A DNA stretch of 64,000 nt from Tamarix chinensis. Taxonomy: Eukaryota; Streptophyta; Magnoliopsida; Caryophyllales; Tamaricaceae. Numbering within the stretch: the stretch's first letter is position 1; every line of letters begins with the position of its first letter. This document shows positions 36,840-49,600 of this stretch, one piece after another. The notes below the pieces were generated by a model. It ran no database searches. It saw nothing but the letters and a program-made list of their open reading frames with translations, and had not been told where the DNA came from. Location: contig CM060175.1 in NCBI GenBank assembly GCA_030549775.1, positions 6,758,564 through 6,822,563 of the forward strand, written 5' to 3'. The translations under genes were made by a program, and so were the position numbers.

Positions 36840-38660
36840 CTCATAAGATGATTTTAATTATTAAAGGTTCTAGAAAAGAAAATGGTATAGGGACAAGTAG
36901 AGTCTCGATAAAATATGAAAGAAATAGAACGTGCATCCATACTAGAACTATAGATACCAAAGGTAGACATCATACAAGTTCTAAAAATAATGATTCTCCT
37001 CTTCTTCTTTTTTTTTTTAAATTATTAGTGCTGAAAATAATAATGATGGATAGCAAATGGTAGTTAGGAGCATAACATACAATCACAAATTGACAAATTA
37101 TGAATGGAGGATGTTGTTCTAGGTAAGTTGACAGAAAATAAAGTTTAATTTGTTGGTGAACTTATCACAACTAACGTAAAACCATAACAAATCATATAGC
37201 TTCTTAAAAAAATAATGTGAAGGAAATGTAAGTATAAGAAGACATATTTATAATGCCTGATAGAAGATTAGGTCCGATGAAATGGACAGTCAAACAATGT
37301 TACGACATGTTAATAGAGAATCATTATTTTCAGTAGCATCGAAGTGAGTCGGAATTAAATGTAATAAATGAACATCTATTTACACATCCTATATCGCTTA
37401 ATATTTTATATGCATTTCCTTTTGTTTTACAAAATGTATTGCATGTATAAGACGAATAGATATGGAATGCCCTTACTTAAAATTGTTAGAATAACACTAA
37501 CACAATTGAGTTTTAACGTTGCACGTGCATATAGTCATCTGAAAATGAAGAAAATTATTTGTGGGTACTTAAAAGGTTGAAGACCTTAATAGATCTATCT
37601 ATGCTTCTAACCACTATTATTATCAACCAGAAACTTGCTCTCATTTCAGTTGTAGAACATATGTTTTCCATTTCAAAACATTTATTATATAGGTTTCATG
37701 TTAATAATAATATGGAGGAAAGATATAATAAAGTCTTTAGTCGTTCATCATTTGCACATGGTTTTATATTATGATGGAAAAATATAATAGATATCATAGA
37801 TGAACAAACATATAAGGAACGACTCTTATCATTATAGGAAGATTACAGAAACATGTCTAGCCTAATTTCATATCTAAAGACTAATTAGTTACAACCATAT
37901 AAACACAAAATCATTTCTATTTTCTTCAGTGACGTACTTTATATCCATTAGATTACAATGAATGGGCATGATTTATATTTTTTCTCCTAGTATAGTTGCT
38001 TTTACTTCTATCTGGTGATAAAGTTAAATACTTATTTTTTCTTTTCAATGGGGTTGAAGGTGCTCATGGATCTTTGAATATATCTTTAGAGACATCACGA
38101 GCCAACATCAACAAAGTGTTAAAAAAATGCACATGTTCTCGGAATTGCAATATAATGAAATAAAAGTATCATTAGAGAGATCTCGGTTCAATACTCTTCA
38201 TTTTGCTACAAGTGTCATTTATACCAATTTGAGAGGTAACATTGCTTTATATGTAATGGAGTTAGTTAATAAAGAGTGTCAGAGAAGTAATTATGTTGGT
38301 ACCAATAATGATTTATATAGATGTTACACTCGGTGTACGCACGAGATATCATGTATACATGAGATTAATACATACATTCATAACTACATGTCAATCCCCT
38401 TATCTGCTACTCATCTGTTCTAGAAGAAACTCAACATATATAGGCCAATTAGTCTATCGACACTGCAAGAACCAACAGAGGTTATACATCATTTACTCCA
38501 TATTTCCATGGAAGGTGTTATGAGCCAACCATGGGCAATACGTAATAAGTTGGCGAGAGATATATTTAATATTGTAGTTTTCTAAATAACACCTCTCTAC
38601 GAGCCACCGATATGACAACATAGGGGTTGCCTGAGGAACTCTACCAGAAGGGAATAATCT
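36840..38660 (+). pseudogene. MULE transposase (FAR1-type) remnant, N-terminal and core part
   Basis: Successive broken frames follow the layout of plant Mutator-like transposases. A FAR1-like DNA-binding region starts about 36849 (LIIKGSRKENG, VSIKYERN). A linker holds EGNVSIRRHIYNA near 37219-37258. The catalytic core has VLKRLKTLI and KLALISVVEHMF (37559-37700), where the conserved VTDRE reads IINQK, so the Asp is Asn at 37625-37627. Then SELQYNEIKVSLERS, NYVGTN and a SWIM-like zinc finger RCTHEISCIHEI follow (38127-38423), with part of the Cys set lost. Many stops and frame changes make it dead. The gene continues at 43640 after an inserted giant LTR. Confidence 0.85.
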
Positions 38661-39399
38661 ATTTGGGAGTACACAAAACAATAATTTTCATGTTGTTCGA
38701 TATCAACACAAGGTCATGTAATACCCCCAAAATTTACTACTGAAAAATTTCGTTTTATTAAAATAATTAGCGAAAGCAAAATAACAAAACTGTGAATTTT
38801 GGGGATATTACTACCACACTTAGTACCAGATAGCTTCACTCATACCGTTTCAGTACCAAGCGCTAAAGTTAATAGAGAAAAGTACAACTTACAAGAAACC
38901 CAAACATATTTAAATCAGAGTAGCGTAGTGAACCACTTACAAGAATAAAATCCACTAGTTGTGGTTACAAAACAACAAATACATTGAAATCAAGAATTTA
39001 AAAGAGAAAGAGGACACCTCTAGGACTTTTCAGATAGTTCCTTATGCCCTTTCCTGGAAGCCTACTTGAATAGCACCTGAAAGGACCTGCAAGAGACACT
39101 GCCCATTGAATAGATAGGGGCCCCACGAATGAAACCCTTCAATACTATGGTATTGATTAACCCTTTAGAACACACTTAAAAACAGGCCCACAATGCAACA
39201 CATGATACAACGCTATATACATACATAATGGAAGGTGCATGCATAATATTCACTTTCGTACATTCACATACTTAATAAGTCAATTAAATATTAATAGGTC
39301 ATAATAAACAATCAATACTTCTGGGCCTTAGGCTATTAGTTCATCATTATTCAATCATCTCTTAGATTTTATATATTCATGCGAATGTGGGAACCCCAC

Positions 39400-39785
39400 T
39401 ATTATAGTTGGTAGATCGGTCACTTACAAGGCAGAACGCACTTGACCACTATTATATGTCGGTGGATCGATCTCCAGGGCAAAACGATCTTGGCTACTAT
39501 TATGCCGGTGGATTGGCCTGGCCTCGACTTTTATGGTGTTTCACTATAAGTACTTAGTGTCTTTTATGTGTCTTATCAAACTTAGGGTTTGGTTTATTTA
39601 GCTCGAGATCCCCTACTATTATAACCGGTGGATCGGTCACTTATAGGGTAGAACGTACCTAACCACTATTATATGCTGGTGGATTGGTCTCCAGGCACCC
39701 CGGAACCTGGCCACTATTATGCCGGTGGATTGGTCTAGGCTTGGCTCAATAATCTTCCACTTTAAGTGATTAGTGTCTTATTCAT
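39400..39785 (+). repeat. Two triplets of ~48 bp repeats in copy C
   Basis: CCGGTGGATYGGTC-type cores at about 39409, 39457, 39503 and 39625, 39674, 39720. Each triplet is followed by a CACTWTAAGTRMTTAGTGTC block (39541 and 39758). Confidence 0.75.
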
Positions 39786-40659
39786 ATCTTATTCGAAGGT
39801 ATTTCATCATAGACATGCATGTCACCGACCTCTAATTCTATCCTCCCGAGAGGGCCTGTCCCATATCTTGAGACTTCTACGCCTCTTATCACACCTCGAC
39901 ATCCATTCCTCCTTACATTTACTCATAACGAAAACCCAACTCCTAAGGGTGTGGATTGAGGCCCATCACCTTATGACATTCAAATTCTCTTACTACCACT
40001 CTCTAGGGTTTTCTCTTGAAACCCTAATCTAACCTATGTGGCCCAACCTTTCTTTTATTGTCCTACACCTCATCTCATTCAGATTTAACCCAAACCCTAT
40101 CACTCTACTCACTAATTATACATGTGACCGTGAAACCCTAGTTGGTCGCTCAACCCTAGCACCTTTCTTATGTAAAGATCATCCGATGCAGACTCCATCC
40201 ACCCCATAAAAACCCTAGAAATCTCCTATGCAAGAGTTACATCACTCGTTCCTTTTGATCATAACCTCCTTTTATTTTTTCCCTCATGGATCATGAGATA
40301 ATAAGGTCACTCTCATGTTCTCTTAGTCAACTCACTTCCCATTTGTTCCTTTTTATCCTTTCACCCCATATCCTATTATTAAACATCCTAACATGTATGT
40401 CTTAGAGGGTCACATCATATAACATTATACGCACAACATATATAATCATCATCCACATGCCATAAGGATGTCACATAAGCATACATCCACTTCAAGTTAC
40501 GCTACAATTAATTAATCATTAATCATAAAGTACATAATATATCATAACTCATGGCACACAAGGCACATAACTTATACATAGTTATTCTTAGCCTCATCCT
40601 TACTCGGTTTAGGTTACCAAGCTATCTCCTACACTTATTAGGTCACCAATCGCCCTTCA

Positions 40660-41420
40660 TAATTATTACACTTATCATATTTCCCTTTTGGTTGGTTAGA
40701 TTACCGAATTGCCCTTCTCCTTTGTTATAATTACTAAATTACTCTTTAGTTAGATAAATTACTAAATTACCCTTCTACATTATCATAATTACCAATTTGC
40801 CCCTTAGTTGGTTAAATTACCAAATTACCTCTCTTTTATTATCATAATTACCAAATTAGCCTTCTCCATTATCGTAATTACCAAATTGCCATTTTTCGTT
40901 ATTAAACAACATTTCATCCTTCCTTCATACCAAATTACCATTTTACCTTTCTACTTTATTAAATTACCATTTTACCCCTTTACTTCCAAAATTACCATTC
41001 TACCCTTTACTCACAAAGTTAGCATTTTACCTCTTACTTCCAAAATTACCTTTTTACACTTTACTTACCAAATTACCATTTTACCCTTTACCTCCAAAAT
41101 TACCAATTTACCCCTTACTTTTAAAATTACCATAATACCCTTTTACTTGCAAATTACCATTTTACCCTTACCTCCAAAATTACCATTTTACCATTTACTT
41201 GCAAATTACCATTTTACCCTTTACCTACAAAATTATCATAATACCCTTTTACTTATAAAATTACCATTTTACCCTTGCTCAAAAATCATCATTTTACCCC
41301 TGCCTCAAAAATCATCATTTTACCCCTTTATTACCCTTTAAAATTACCATAATGCCTTTTTACTTACAAATTACCATTTTATCCTTACCTCCAAAATTAC
41401 CATTTTAACCTTTATTACAC
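40660..41420 (+). repeat. ACCATTTTACCCTTTA tandem zone in copy C
   Basis: Irregular units of about 30-40 bp, opposite strand to the equivalent zone in copy B. The 177-residue frame at 40808-41341 is a translation of this array. Confidence 0.7.
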
Positions 41421-42079
41421 CACCTTTATTGAATTATCACCACTACTTAAAATATAAATATTAATACTCTATTCTCATCACCCAATTCCACCAACTATTG
41501 CATTTCAACATTATACTCATTAACAACTACACATATTAGGCCACACTCTTACCCAAGTCATATTACTAAGATTCCCTAGGAACCACAATAATATTAACCA
41601 TGCATTAATGGTCACAACAACATAATATAGCATGGATGAGTACTTAACATATTCTTGAATAATAATTCTCCTTCCTTAAGCATTTCTTCCATACATGGCA
41701 TATAAACTAACATGCTTTCCTTTTTATCAATCAACACAAGAAACTACATATATTATATTAAACAACATATATCAAGCATAATAACATATTAAAAAAAAAG
41801 CCTAATGTGCTAACATACATTTATCCATGCATTTAAGTGGGGTTTAACAATTACCTTAATTCTCACAAAAATCAAACCTTATTGATACCCTGGTTAAAGA
41901 TTCAAGCTTTTATTAGCAACACTCATACCTAAAAATAATATCAATATTTATTGTATTAGAAACAAGGAAAACCAAAGCATAAGATTTTATAAAACTTAAT
42001 TGATGAAATATTTAACTTAAATATTATTATACCTTAAAATCATTAACCAAATAAACTAAGAAATGCAGCAACTCATATT

Positions 42080-43310
42080 GCTCATGCAGCATGAGCTGCA
42101 TGCAAAGAAATGAGGGAGAGGGTCGAAAATGGCATGAAAGGGGGAAGGGGGAGCCAATTTCGGGTTAGGATTTTAGGGCTAGGAAAGAGGGAATGTGGGG
42201 AAGGCTTTAGGGTAAAGGAAGGGTGTAGAGGTGGAGATGGGTGTAGGTGGTGGTCGGGGATAGGTTGACGACAGCGGCAACAACGAGGTTGCGAAGGTGG
42301 CTGCAGAGGTGGAGGGGGCTGAGAAGGAAGGAAAAGGGAGGAGGAAAAAGAAGGGCTGCAGGTGGTTGTTTCAACCAAAGGAGGTGGGGGTAGTAGAGGA
42401 GGTTGCAGGGATTGGCTTGTTGGCTTAGTTGGTGGCAGAGGTGGAGGGTTAGCGGCGGAAGGAGGAGGTGCAGGGTGGTTGTTGAGAAAGAAGAAAAAGA
42501 AGAGGAGAAGAAGAGGGGAGGAAGAAGGGGGCTGCAGGGTGGCTCGAGGAGTGGGGTGGTGGTATAGGGGTGAGGTAGAGGGTGGCAAGGGGTAGTGCAG
42601 GTGGCTGGTGCGGCGGTGGAAGCGGTGGAATGAGGTGGTGTTGTAAAAATAGGGAGGGAGATTAAAGGAGAAGAAAGGGAGAGAAAGAAGATTGGGGAAG
42701 GGGATGGAAGGCTCGAAAATGGAAGATGAAGCAGGGAGGGAAGAAGAAAAAGAAGAGGGAGAGAAAAGGAGGGGATATGGGGCTCGGTAGGGTAGCGGCA
42801 GGGTGGTAGGAGTATGGGAATGGTAGAGAGAGGGAGGGGAAAGGCAGGGCATAGGTAAGGAGAGAGAGGGGTGGTGGGGATGAGATGAGACAGGAAAAAC
42901 AACGAAGGAGAGAGAGAGAGAGAGAAGGAAAATAGTAGGGAGGAGGAGGGTTGTAGGTAGGGTGCCCAGAGATGGAGAGGGTGGTCAAGTGCAGTGTCAA
43001 GGAAAGGAAGAAGAAGAAAGAAAGAACGTGCAGGTCGGGCGAATGGGAAGAAGGGTGTGGGCCGGGCCGATCTGGGGAGAAGGAAGGAAAGAAAAGGAGG
43101 GGGTCTGGGCCAAACGATGCGAGCGAGGGAGGTAAGGAAGGAAGGAAGGAAATGGCCCAGCAGCCCAAGGGCAAGGAAGGTAGGCTAGGCTGGGGTGCTG
43201 GTGATCCGAAGGAAGAAAAAGGAAAAAGAAAGAAAGGAGAAACGGAGAAAATGGAGAAAGAAAGGGAAAAAGAAAAAAAGGAAAGGGAAAAAAGGGAAAA
43301 TAAAATAATT
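42080..43310 (+). repeat. Purine-rich tract of copy C
   Basis: 1.2 kb of mostly G and A on the plus strand, preceded by a palindromic GCAGCATGAGCTGCATGC at 42087-42104. Equivalent to tracts in copies A and B. Long Pro/Ser/Leu/His-rich frames on the minus strand (42082-42902) come from this skew. Confidence 0.75.
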
Positions 43311-43639
43311 TAAGTTATAAAATAATAAAATGTAATCTTTTTGGGTAACAAATTTATTTAATAATATAATATCATATAATATATGGGTTTAAAAAGGATA
43401 ATTTTAGTAAAATATTAGTTTGGAAAATTATTTAAATAAAAAGAGTATGATAAAATAAAAAAAATATTTATTTTAATTTATTAAATATTTATATCCAATT
43501 TTATATACTCAATAATCCATAAAACAATTAAATTAAATAGATTTAAAAGCTAATTTATTCCAAATAAAAGTTAGTTATTAAATTATAGGCTTTTAAAATT
43601 TCGGGGGATTACAAGTCGGGCTAGGGTTCAGGTTCGAGG

Positions 43640-44260
43640 ATGACAATATGCATTTATGTTGTCAGGCCAATTACAATTTCCATATATGTGTCAGATGAAT
43701 CGACATATAGTTTCATATATTAGTACATGGTATAATGTGTTAAGAGGTTGAAATTTTGGTTTCAAAGCATTATTATATATTATGCTAGGAGATGAAGAAT
43801 AGTGGGTTTAGATTCGTGCTGACTTATATCACAAGATATTGGTGAGATGCCAGTTGTAAGAGAATGTGTTTGTATATGACAACATTGATCAAGTTTTTAA
43901 TACTATTACCCACTGGGAATGGTCAACTCCGATGGCATACTGGATGGAAATGCCAGATATTTGTCATGTCATTGCAACCTGTTACTATGTGTTGTTTACA
44001 TATTACTTGTTGAATGTGTACAGTTTATTCTTACCTTTAGTGGCCCAACATGGATTTCATGTTTTTGAAAATGAAATGACTCTCTCTCTCTCTCTCTATA
44101 TATATATTTTGCAAGACATGAGTCAATACATATTGTTATGTTGGTGTTTTATGACTTTTTTCCATTTCAATATTATATCAATACCAGTTCTTATATTTTT
44201 GTATTTGATAGGTGTGTCTTAAAAAAAAAAATTAATTTCACCACTACATACAAATTGGAA
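43640..44260 (+). pseudogene. OTU-like cysteine-protease domain, C-terminal part of the MULE gene
   Basis: After copy C the MULE-OTU gene resumes. NFGFKAL with LGDEE (43752-43803) corresponds to the GNCGFRA active-site line of plant MULE-fused OTU domains; the catalytic Cys codon is TTT (Phe) at 43755-43757, and the preceding Gly codon is a stop. Downstream, a frame at 43866-44050 reads WSTPMAYWMEMPDICHVIAT, matching the family line ending RWMTMPDMGHLIAS that precedes the C-terminal strand. A CT/TA microsatellite lies at about 44082-44107. The domain is inactive and frameshifted. Confidence 0.8.
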
Positions 44261-44775
44261 TAGATACTGTGATAGCAGCATTTCAACATAAAATATACTA
44301 TATTCTTCAAGATTCCAACAATGACACTCATTGGTACATGATGGCACACGAGAGCCACATCCTATATCTTCATACTCAACTTTTATCTAGAATTGTTGTA
44401 ATTTTTTCTTAGCTTATTTGTATCTGACCTCTGAAACATCTGCATGATAAATTTTAACAAATTTGTATTTATTTTCTTGTTACCTTTCTATGATAACTTA
44501 AGTATCTAACATATGGTAACATAATATATTTGTATGTTATTCAATTTAAGTATCTTGGTGTTCGACGTGTTTAATGTGGATTGAACAATAAATTCTTAAT
44601 CATGATATAAAGTAAAAACTACATTCTATAATTGTAATAAACATATTTAAATAAAATTACATAACCATATAGTAATGCATCAAGATCATTACAAATACTC
44701 ACGCCCACGCCATAGTGAAGTAACTGCTAAACCATGCAAAAGATTTTCAATATATATAACTAGATGCTACTAATT
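44261..44775. other. Intergenic between MULE-OTU and PMD remnants
   Basis: AT-rich, no gene recognised. The two neighbouring dead genes point toward each other across this gap. Confidence 0.5.
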
Positions 44776-46250
44776 TGGAGCTGACTCTCCCTTCTAATAG
44801 AATCGACAGATAGTTTTACGTGCTTTTTTCAGACATCTTTTAGTAGGAATTTGATGCTTATCATTCGGATATTCAGCCAAATATTCTTCTGTCATTGCCA
44901 ATACATATTTATGAGTTCTAGGAATATACCAATCCATATAGTCATAAGCCACATTTTATGGGTATTGAGCCAGTGGTTCGAAAATATCCAGGGCTAATAA
45001 GTGTTCACGTATCAAGAACCATTAGATAAGAATATGTACTTAATAAAACTTATACTTCTTGAGGGAAGGACCTCTGTATATATTCTTAGTAGATTTAATA
45101 GGCTCTTCAGGGATCACATGTGTATATCCAAATGGGTGTATTACTCTATCTTGCATATACAGTTCCACTTTCTACAAATAGTTCAAACAACCATGATATA
45201 GTGTCATAGGGAAATCCCTATACAGATCAACTACTCCGTATGGATCCCAAATGACTTGCCACAAAAAAAAATTAAACTAAATACAAATATCTCTAACATA
45301 ATATAGTAAGAATATGATAATTTAAGCATATATTTGATGTAGACATAATATCAATCTTTACTTGAAAGTAGCTGAGTGTCTTCCATTTATTGTTAAATTT
45401 ATGTCTACAAAACCACCTCATACAACGAGGATGGTATGGATCATACCCAAATTGCTCCACTCCAAACCTCAAAAACTATATATAAATCCATGCTTGTTAT
45501 AATAGTTGGTTGTTAGAATTATAAATAATGTATCCAAGTATATATTATATATATGATAATTATAAAATTACATATTATAGAGTGACACTTCCCGACATTT
45601 GAACACTGTCAGCTCTAAAAGCTATACCAAGTTGTCAATATAGAAAATCAAGTGTGGTTGTACTCCATGCATATCCTTCAACCTAGCTAAGATCTTGGAA
45701 AAAAAAAGAGAGTTAAAGTACAGATAAGCTTTATCAACCAACTTATCGACAAACAACGATAGGGAAATCAACTATAATAGATACTCGATCTTTTTTTTTT
45801 ATCCCTTAACTAGTATGATTTGTATACTTCTTGTAGCCATTTAAATGGAATTCCATCATTTTGAGTGACTTCATTCACTTGCATTTTCTCCATCCCAAAC
45901 AAGGTACCCAATGCACCAATTAATTGCCCAAGCATATCAGCTGTCATCTTCAATTATAATGGATGACTGTCAACTCGTAGCCATAATATACGATGTATGT
46001 ATAAAAAGGTGATTGTCATCTAACCTTATGATATATGAAAGCTATTGGTATCTAGTTGCCATCTCTTAATAAATGCTTAAATAAGTGGCACATTGGCATG
46101 ATCAAATGTACAAGTTGAAAGATGTGATAATCTTATTTGGTGTATCAAAGCAATAATCCCTTCATCAATACTTCCAAGAAAAGTTTTCAAAACCTCCTAC
46201 CTTGTATGGATCTTGGGACAACCACAATTCTAAAAAAAAAATGTTATGAA
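44776..46250 (-). pseudogene. Plant mobile domain (PMD, MAIN-like) protein remnant
   Basis: Read on the minus strand from 46225 down: NCGCPKIHTR, then KTFLGSIDEGIIALIHQIRL, then AFIKRWQLDTNSFHIS and MTIT with LRVDSHPL. This follows the PMD hallmark of an RW, a THTFH, a GEMTITLQDV and an LGL-VDG line. Next come TADMLGQLIGAL and GIPFKWLQEVYKSY (about 45820-45950). Near 45230-45090 are WDPYGVVDLY and KVELYMQDRVIHPFGYTHVI, matching the late PMD lines around WEPY and VExHxPDRVxRQFG. Close to the end is YMDWYIPRTHKYV (44915-44877). Stops and frame changes are numerous. PMD proteins include host factors MAIN and MAIL1 but many copies ride on transposons; the MULE remnant beside it suggests the latter. 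Confidence 0.8.
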
Positions 46251-46433
46251 TATATATGATTAGTTACACATAAAATAAGAAGTAAGAAATACCGAATATG
46301 ATAAACTTGCATTTCCTAACCATAAATCTAAAATAGCGCAACTACCAAAGTTTAAGATCAAATTAGGGGTTAGACCTCTAGGACATAGCCCAAGCAAGTA
46401 CCATTCATCATTCACTTGTATAATTCTTTCATC

Positions 46434-46811
46434 TTAACTGGCATTACCAGCATCCCTATCATCATCATCTCCATCATCATCTCTATTATCATTGTCGTCA
46501 TCGTCATCATCATGACGCACATATGTTGATGATGATGGTTGATCAGCAATATGGGATAATGATATTGGAAAATCTAATGTTGATCTAAAACCACCAACAA
46601 CAGGTGGGTGAAATAAGGACGATGATACTCCTATGTTAGGGTGTGTCGATAAGGTTGGAAAATCTACATAATATATAGATAATGGAAAATCTCCATACCC
46701 AAAACCTCTGACCCCTGAACCTTCATACCCCAAAACTTTGACCCCTGAACCTTTGTACCCCAAACCTCCAAACCCTAAACCTCCGAACCCTAAAATGCCA
46801 ACATCAACCAT
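46434..46811 (-). other. Low-complexity open frame with Gly-rich minisatellite, upstream of PMD
   Basis: A 125-residue frame begins with a Gly/Phe/Val/Tyr-rich repeat (GFGGLGYKGSG type) encoded by a minisatellite of CCAAACCTCCGAACCCTAAA-type units at about 46690-46805, and ends in an Asp-rich run from a GAT-type microsatellite (46450-46515). It may be the far 5' part of the PMD transcript or simply repeat DNA; I see no domain. Confidence 0.35.
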
Positions 46812-48880
46812 AAATAATGGACAACCTACATAGTCTGCAAATGTTGGAATATTAGAAGCTTGATGACTAAACCTTGATTGTTCGGGAGCTTCTACATATT
46901 ATTCTTGTTTTGAAGCTTCTTCTAGGTTTTGTTGGCCAAATTTTTTGACTTGTTGTAATCCTCTGGCAAAAGTTTTTTCTAGACTTATCAGATGAGACAT
47001 CAGAGCAGGTTGTTCCATAACAATTTTGTTACATTATGAAGATGTAGTAACAAGATGACATTCGATTCTATCTACTACTTTGTCTTATCTACAACTCATC
47101 TGAATTTTAATAAATAAAACCAAGTCAATTAAAATTAAGTATATGAATTGCGGATAATAATTCATCACATAAATAAAACGTAAATACTATAGGTGACAGT
47201 AATTTAATTGTTAAATAATATAATATCGACCCATATTATGACAACCAAGGAGATATATGTACCCAACCTTATAACTAAAATGCAATATCTTAAACTAATC
47301 CTTAACTTCATTAATTAAATACATCAACAATACTTGTATTAATTACTAGTAGTAGTTTAGTATAATATAACAACTAAATTACACTTAATTATGATATCTT
47401 ATAAAACCAATTTCACTGGTAATCCCATACCCATCCTATTGTATATTTTTTCGATAATTTAACCAAACTTATCCAAAGTTATTCCATAAATTAGCAAAAT
47501 AAATAAATCTAATAGGAATATAAACATATTTAATCTATTATAAATAGAGTTAATAAAATATAATTAAAAATATTCACCAATAAACCCCCACCATATGATA
47601 ATATTTAACATTTTTAATGAAAATATAAATAAATCTACTAAATATCAAATCATATATAATTAATACAATAACTCAATTTTAGCTAGTTATTTCCATCAAT
47701 TTAAATTACTGTTTTAAAACAAATTCAAACAAATCTAACAAATAAGTATAATTAACATAATATATTAAATCTAAAAATATAATTAATACAAATATAATTA
47801 ATGAACATTATTACCCCTTTCAACGACAACCAGAAACCATAGAATACTGACAGATTTTGTCGAACCCATCCCCCCCCCCAATGGCAAAACCTGCTGAGCT
47901 AACAAATAAGTATAACAATATTTAACATATTTAATGAAAATATAAATAATATTTAACATTCAACAATAACCCCCACCAAATAACAATATTTAATACAATA
48001 ACATAATTTTAGCTAGTTATTTCCACCAGTTTAAATTAACGATTTAAATAGATATAATTATTAAGTTTAATTAATAGAGTATAATAAATCTATAAATATA
48101 ATAAATAAATTTAATAAAATTAATCATAATTAACAAAATATAATTAATAAACCATAATAATAAGCATAATTACCCCTCCCAATGGCAATAGGAAATCCTA
48201 GAATACTAATATATTTTTCCAAACCCATATTTAATGAAAACAACAAAGCATAATTAACAGAGTATAATATGTCTACAAAAATAATGAAAAAATTTAACCT
48301 AATTAACCATAATTAAAAAATATAATTAAAAATTCATAATAAATATGATTACAAATATAATTAATAAACATGATTACAAACTATTAACAAACCATAATTA
48401 ATGCAAAACCCACACACCCAACTAAAACTATACCCCCCATGGCACAACATGACCATCCTTTTTCCCCACCCTCAGCAAAAACTGCCGATCCTTCTCTCCC
48501 CATCAGCAAAGTCTGTCGATCCCCTCCCCACCAAAAGATAAATTCAATTTATCCTTGTCCCCACTAAGTGGAACAATATGCCGATTCTTCTCCCCAAATG
48601 GAAAAACATGTTGATTCTTCCCCCCCAAACGGTAAGATCTGTTTATCACACCCCTCCCTAGCTACATACACCACTGGATCTAACCATTACCTTTGGAAAA
48701 AATTTCTGAAACCCCATATACTCTCTAGATCTATATTTCCAAACATTTACCATAGATATTAGTCCAAAAATGGTACGCATCACCAATCCTTACCCTTCCC
48801 TAAACAACAAACATTGTCATTTCCCTCCCTGATTTGGAACATAAGCTAGAAGTAAGACTCTCTATGGATAAAATGGATCC
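46812..48880. other. AT-rich region with short tandem repeats, no gene
   Basis: Very AT-rich to about 48400. From 48470 to 48640 irregular units of 40-60 bp with a GCCGATYCTTCTCCCC core repeat about four times. The frame at 48568-48762 overlaps this array and matches nothing. Confidence 0.5.
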
Positions 48881-49600
48881 ATTCTTATTACATTAAACAA
48901 TAGAGGTTTATTGAAGCCTAAATGCCTAGTGCTACTTCTTGGTTAGTTAAAAGGTTTTTTCCTTGAGATCTACTATATTTCCATGGGATGATCTTCAAAC
49001 TATTGATTACACATTCAAACTTTTTGATTTGTATGAGTTCTTTAGACCTAAGGCTCCCAATGTTCATTAGTGGAGAACAATATGGAATAGTCCATCTACA
49101 CCTTTACATAACGCTATTTTCTAGTCGTCTACTCATAAAAGGCTACCTACTAAGGTGAAAACTTTAATCTTGTAATGGATACCTAGTATAGTTTTTGTGC
49201 TCAAAATAACACTATGCATCATGTTACTCTTGAATTCCCTATAACTAGAAATTTATGGAGGCTAGAAAAGAGGGCTTTGGGTGCACTTTGAATTTACTGT
49301 CAAAGGGAATTGAATACAATAACTAGGCACTCAAGAGGATCTACAATCAAAACGCAAATGTTGAGAGCATTGTTTGCTACAGGCTTATATGAAATATGGA
49401 AGGCTAGAAATGAGTGTTTCTTCTATAATATTCATTTTGATTGGAAGGAGGTTGTTCATCATGTATCCTATGCTTTTTCCCTTAGATGTTTACACCCAGA
49501 TAGGGTCCACAAGTTTAGTGGTTATCTGAGTTGTATATATGAGTTCTATTCCCTTGCTTGTAATTTTCATCAACTTCAATAATAAATTAGTTCCCATTTC
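48881..49600 (+). pseudogene. LINE 3' end remnant (zf-RVT and tail)
   Basis: Broken plus-strand frames give WRTIWNSPSTPLHNAIF with HKRLPTKVKTL, the pattern of the zinc-binding RT tail of plant LINEs, then TQMLRALFATGLYEIWKARN (49345-49404), equivalent to the IWKERN line near the end of these proteins. No catalytic RT portion is present. The edges are approximate. Confidence 0.65.

Larger units (their letters stand above)
38717..43613 (+). mobile_element. Giant LTR-like element, copy C (4.9 kb), inserted in the MULE gene
   Basis: It begins TGTAATACCCCCAAAATTT and ends AAAATTTCGGGGGATTACA, an almost perfect inverted pair. The internal order matches copies A and B: GTACCAAGCGCTAAAG (38853), two repeat triplets (39400-39740), the ACCATTTTACCC array (40660-41420), the purine-rich tract (42080-43310), then an AT-rich tail. 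Flanks GGTCA and AGTCG match at only 3 of 5 positions, so the target-site duplication is not convincing. MULE coding is recognisable on both sides, which supports insertion. The 231- and 256-residue minus-strand frames inside are low-complexity. Confidence 0.75.

Noticed and set aside
40808..41341. 177-residue plus-strand frame
   Set aside because: Translation of the ACCATTTTACCC tandem zone; repeats of one short pattern.
42082..42902. 231- and 256-residue minus-strand open frames
   Set aside because: They lie in the purine-rich tract of a giant LTR, encode Pro/Ser/Leu/His low-complexity sequence in several frames at once, and have counterparts of different length in copies A and B.
38717..43613. 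Copy C as a DNA transposon because its ends are inverted repeats
   Set aside because: The ends are only about 19 bp with TG...CA, shared by copies A and B, for which 5 bp target duplications support LTR-type integration; kept as a lesser alternative.
36840..46250. MULE-OTU and PMD as functional host genes
   Set aside because: Numerous stops and frame changes, replaced catalytic residues and a 4.9 kb insertion; both are remnants.
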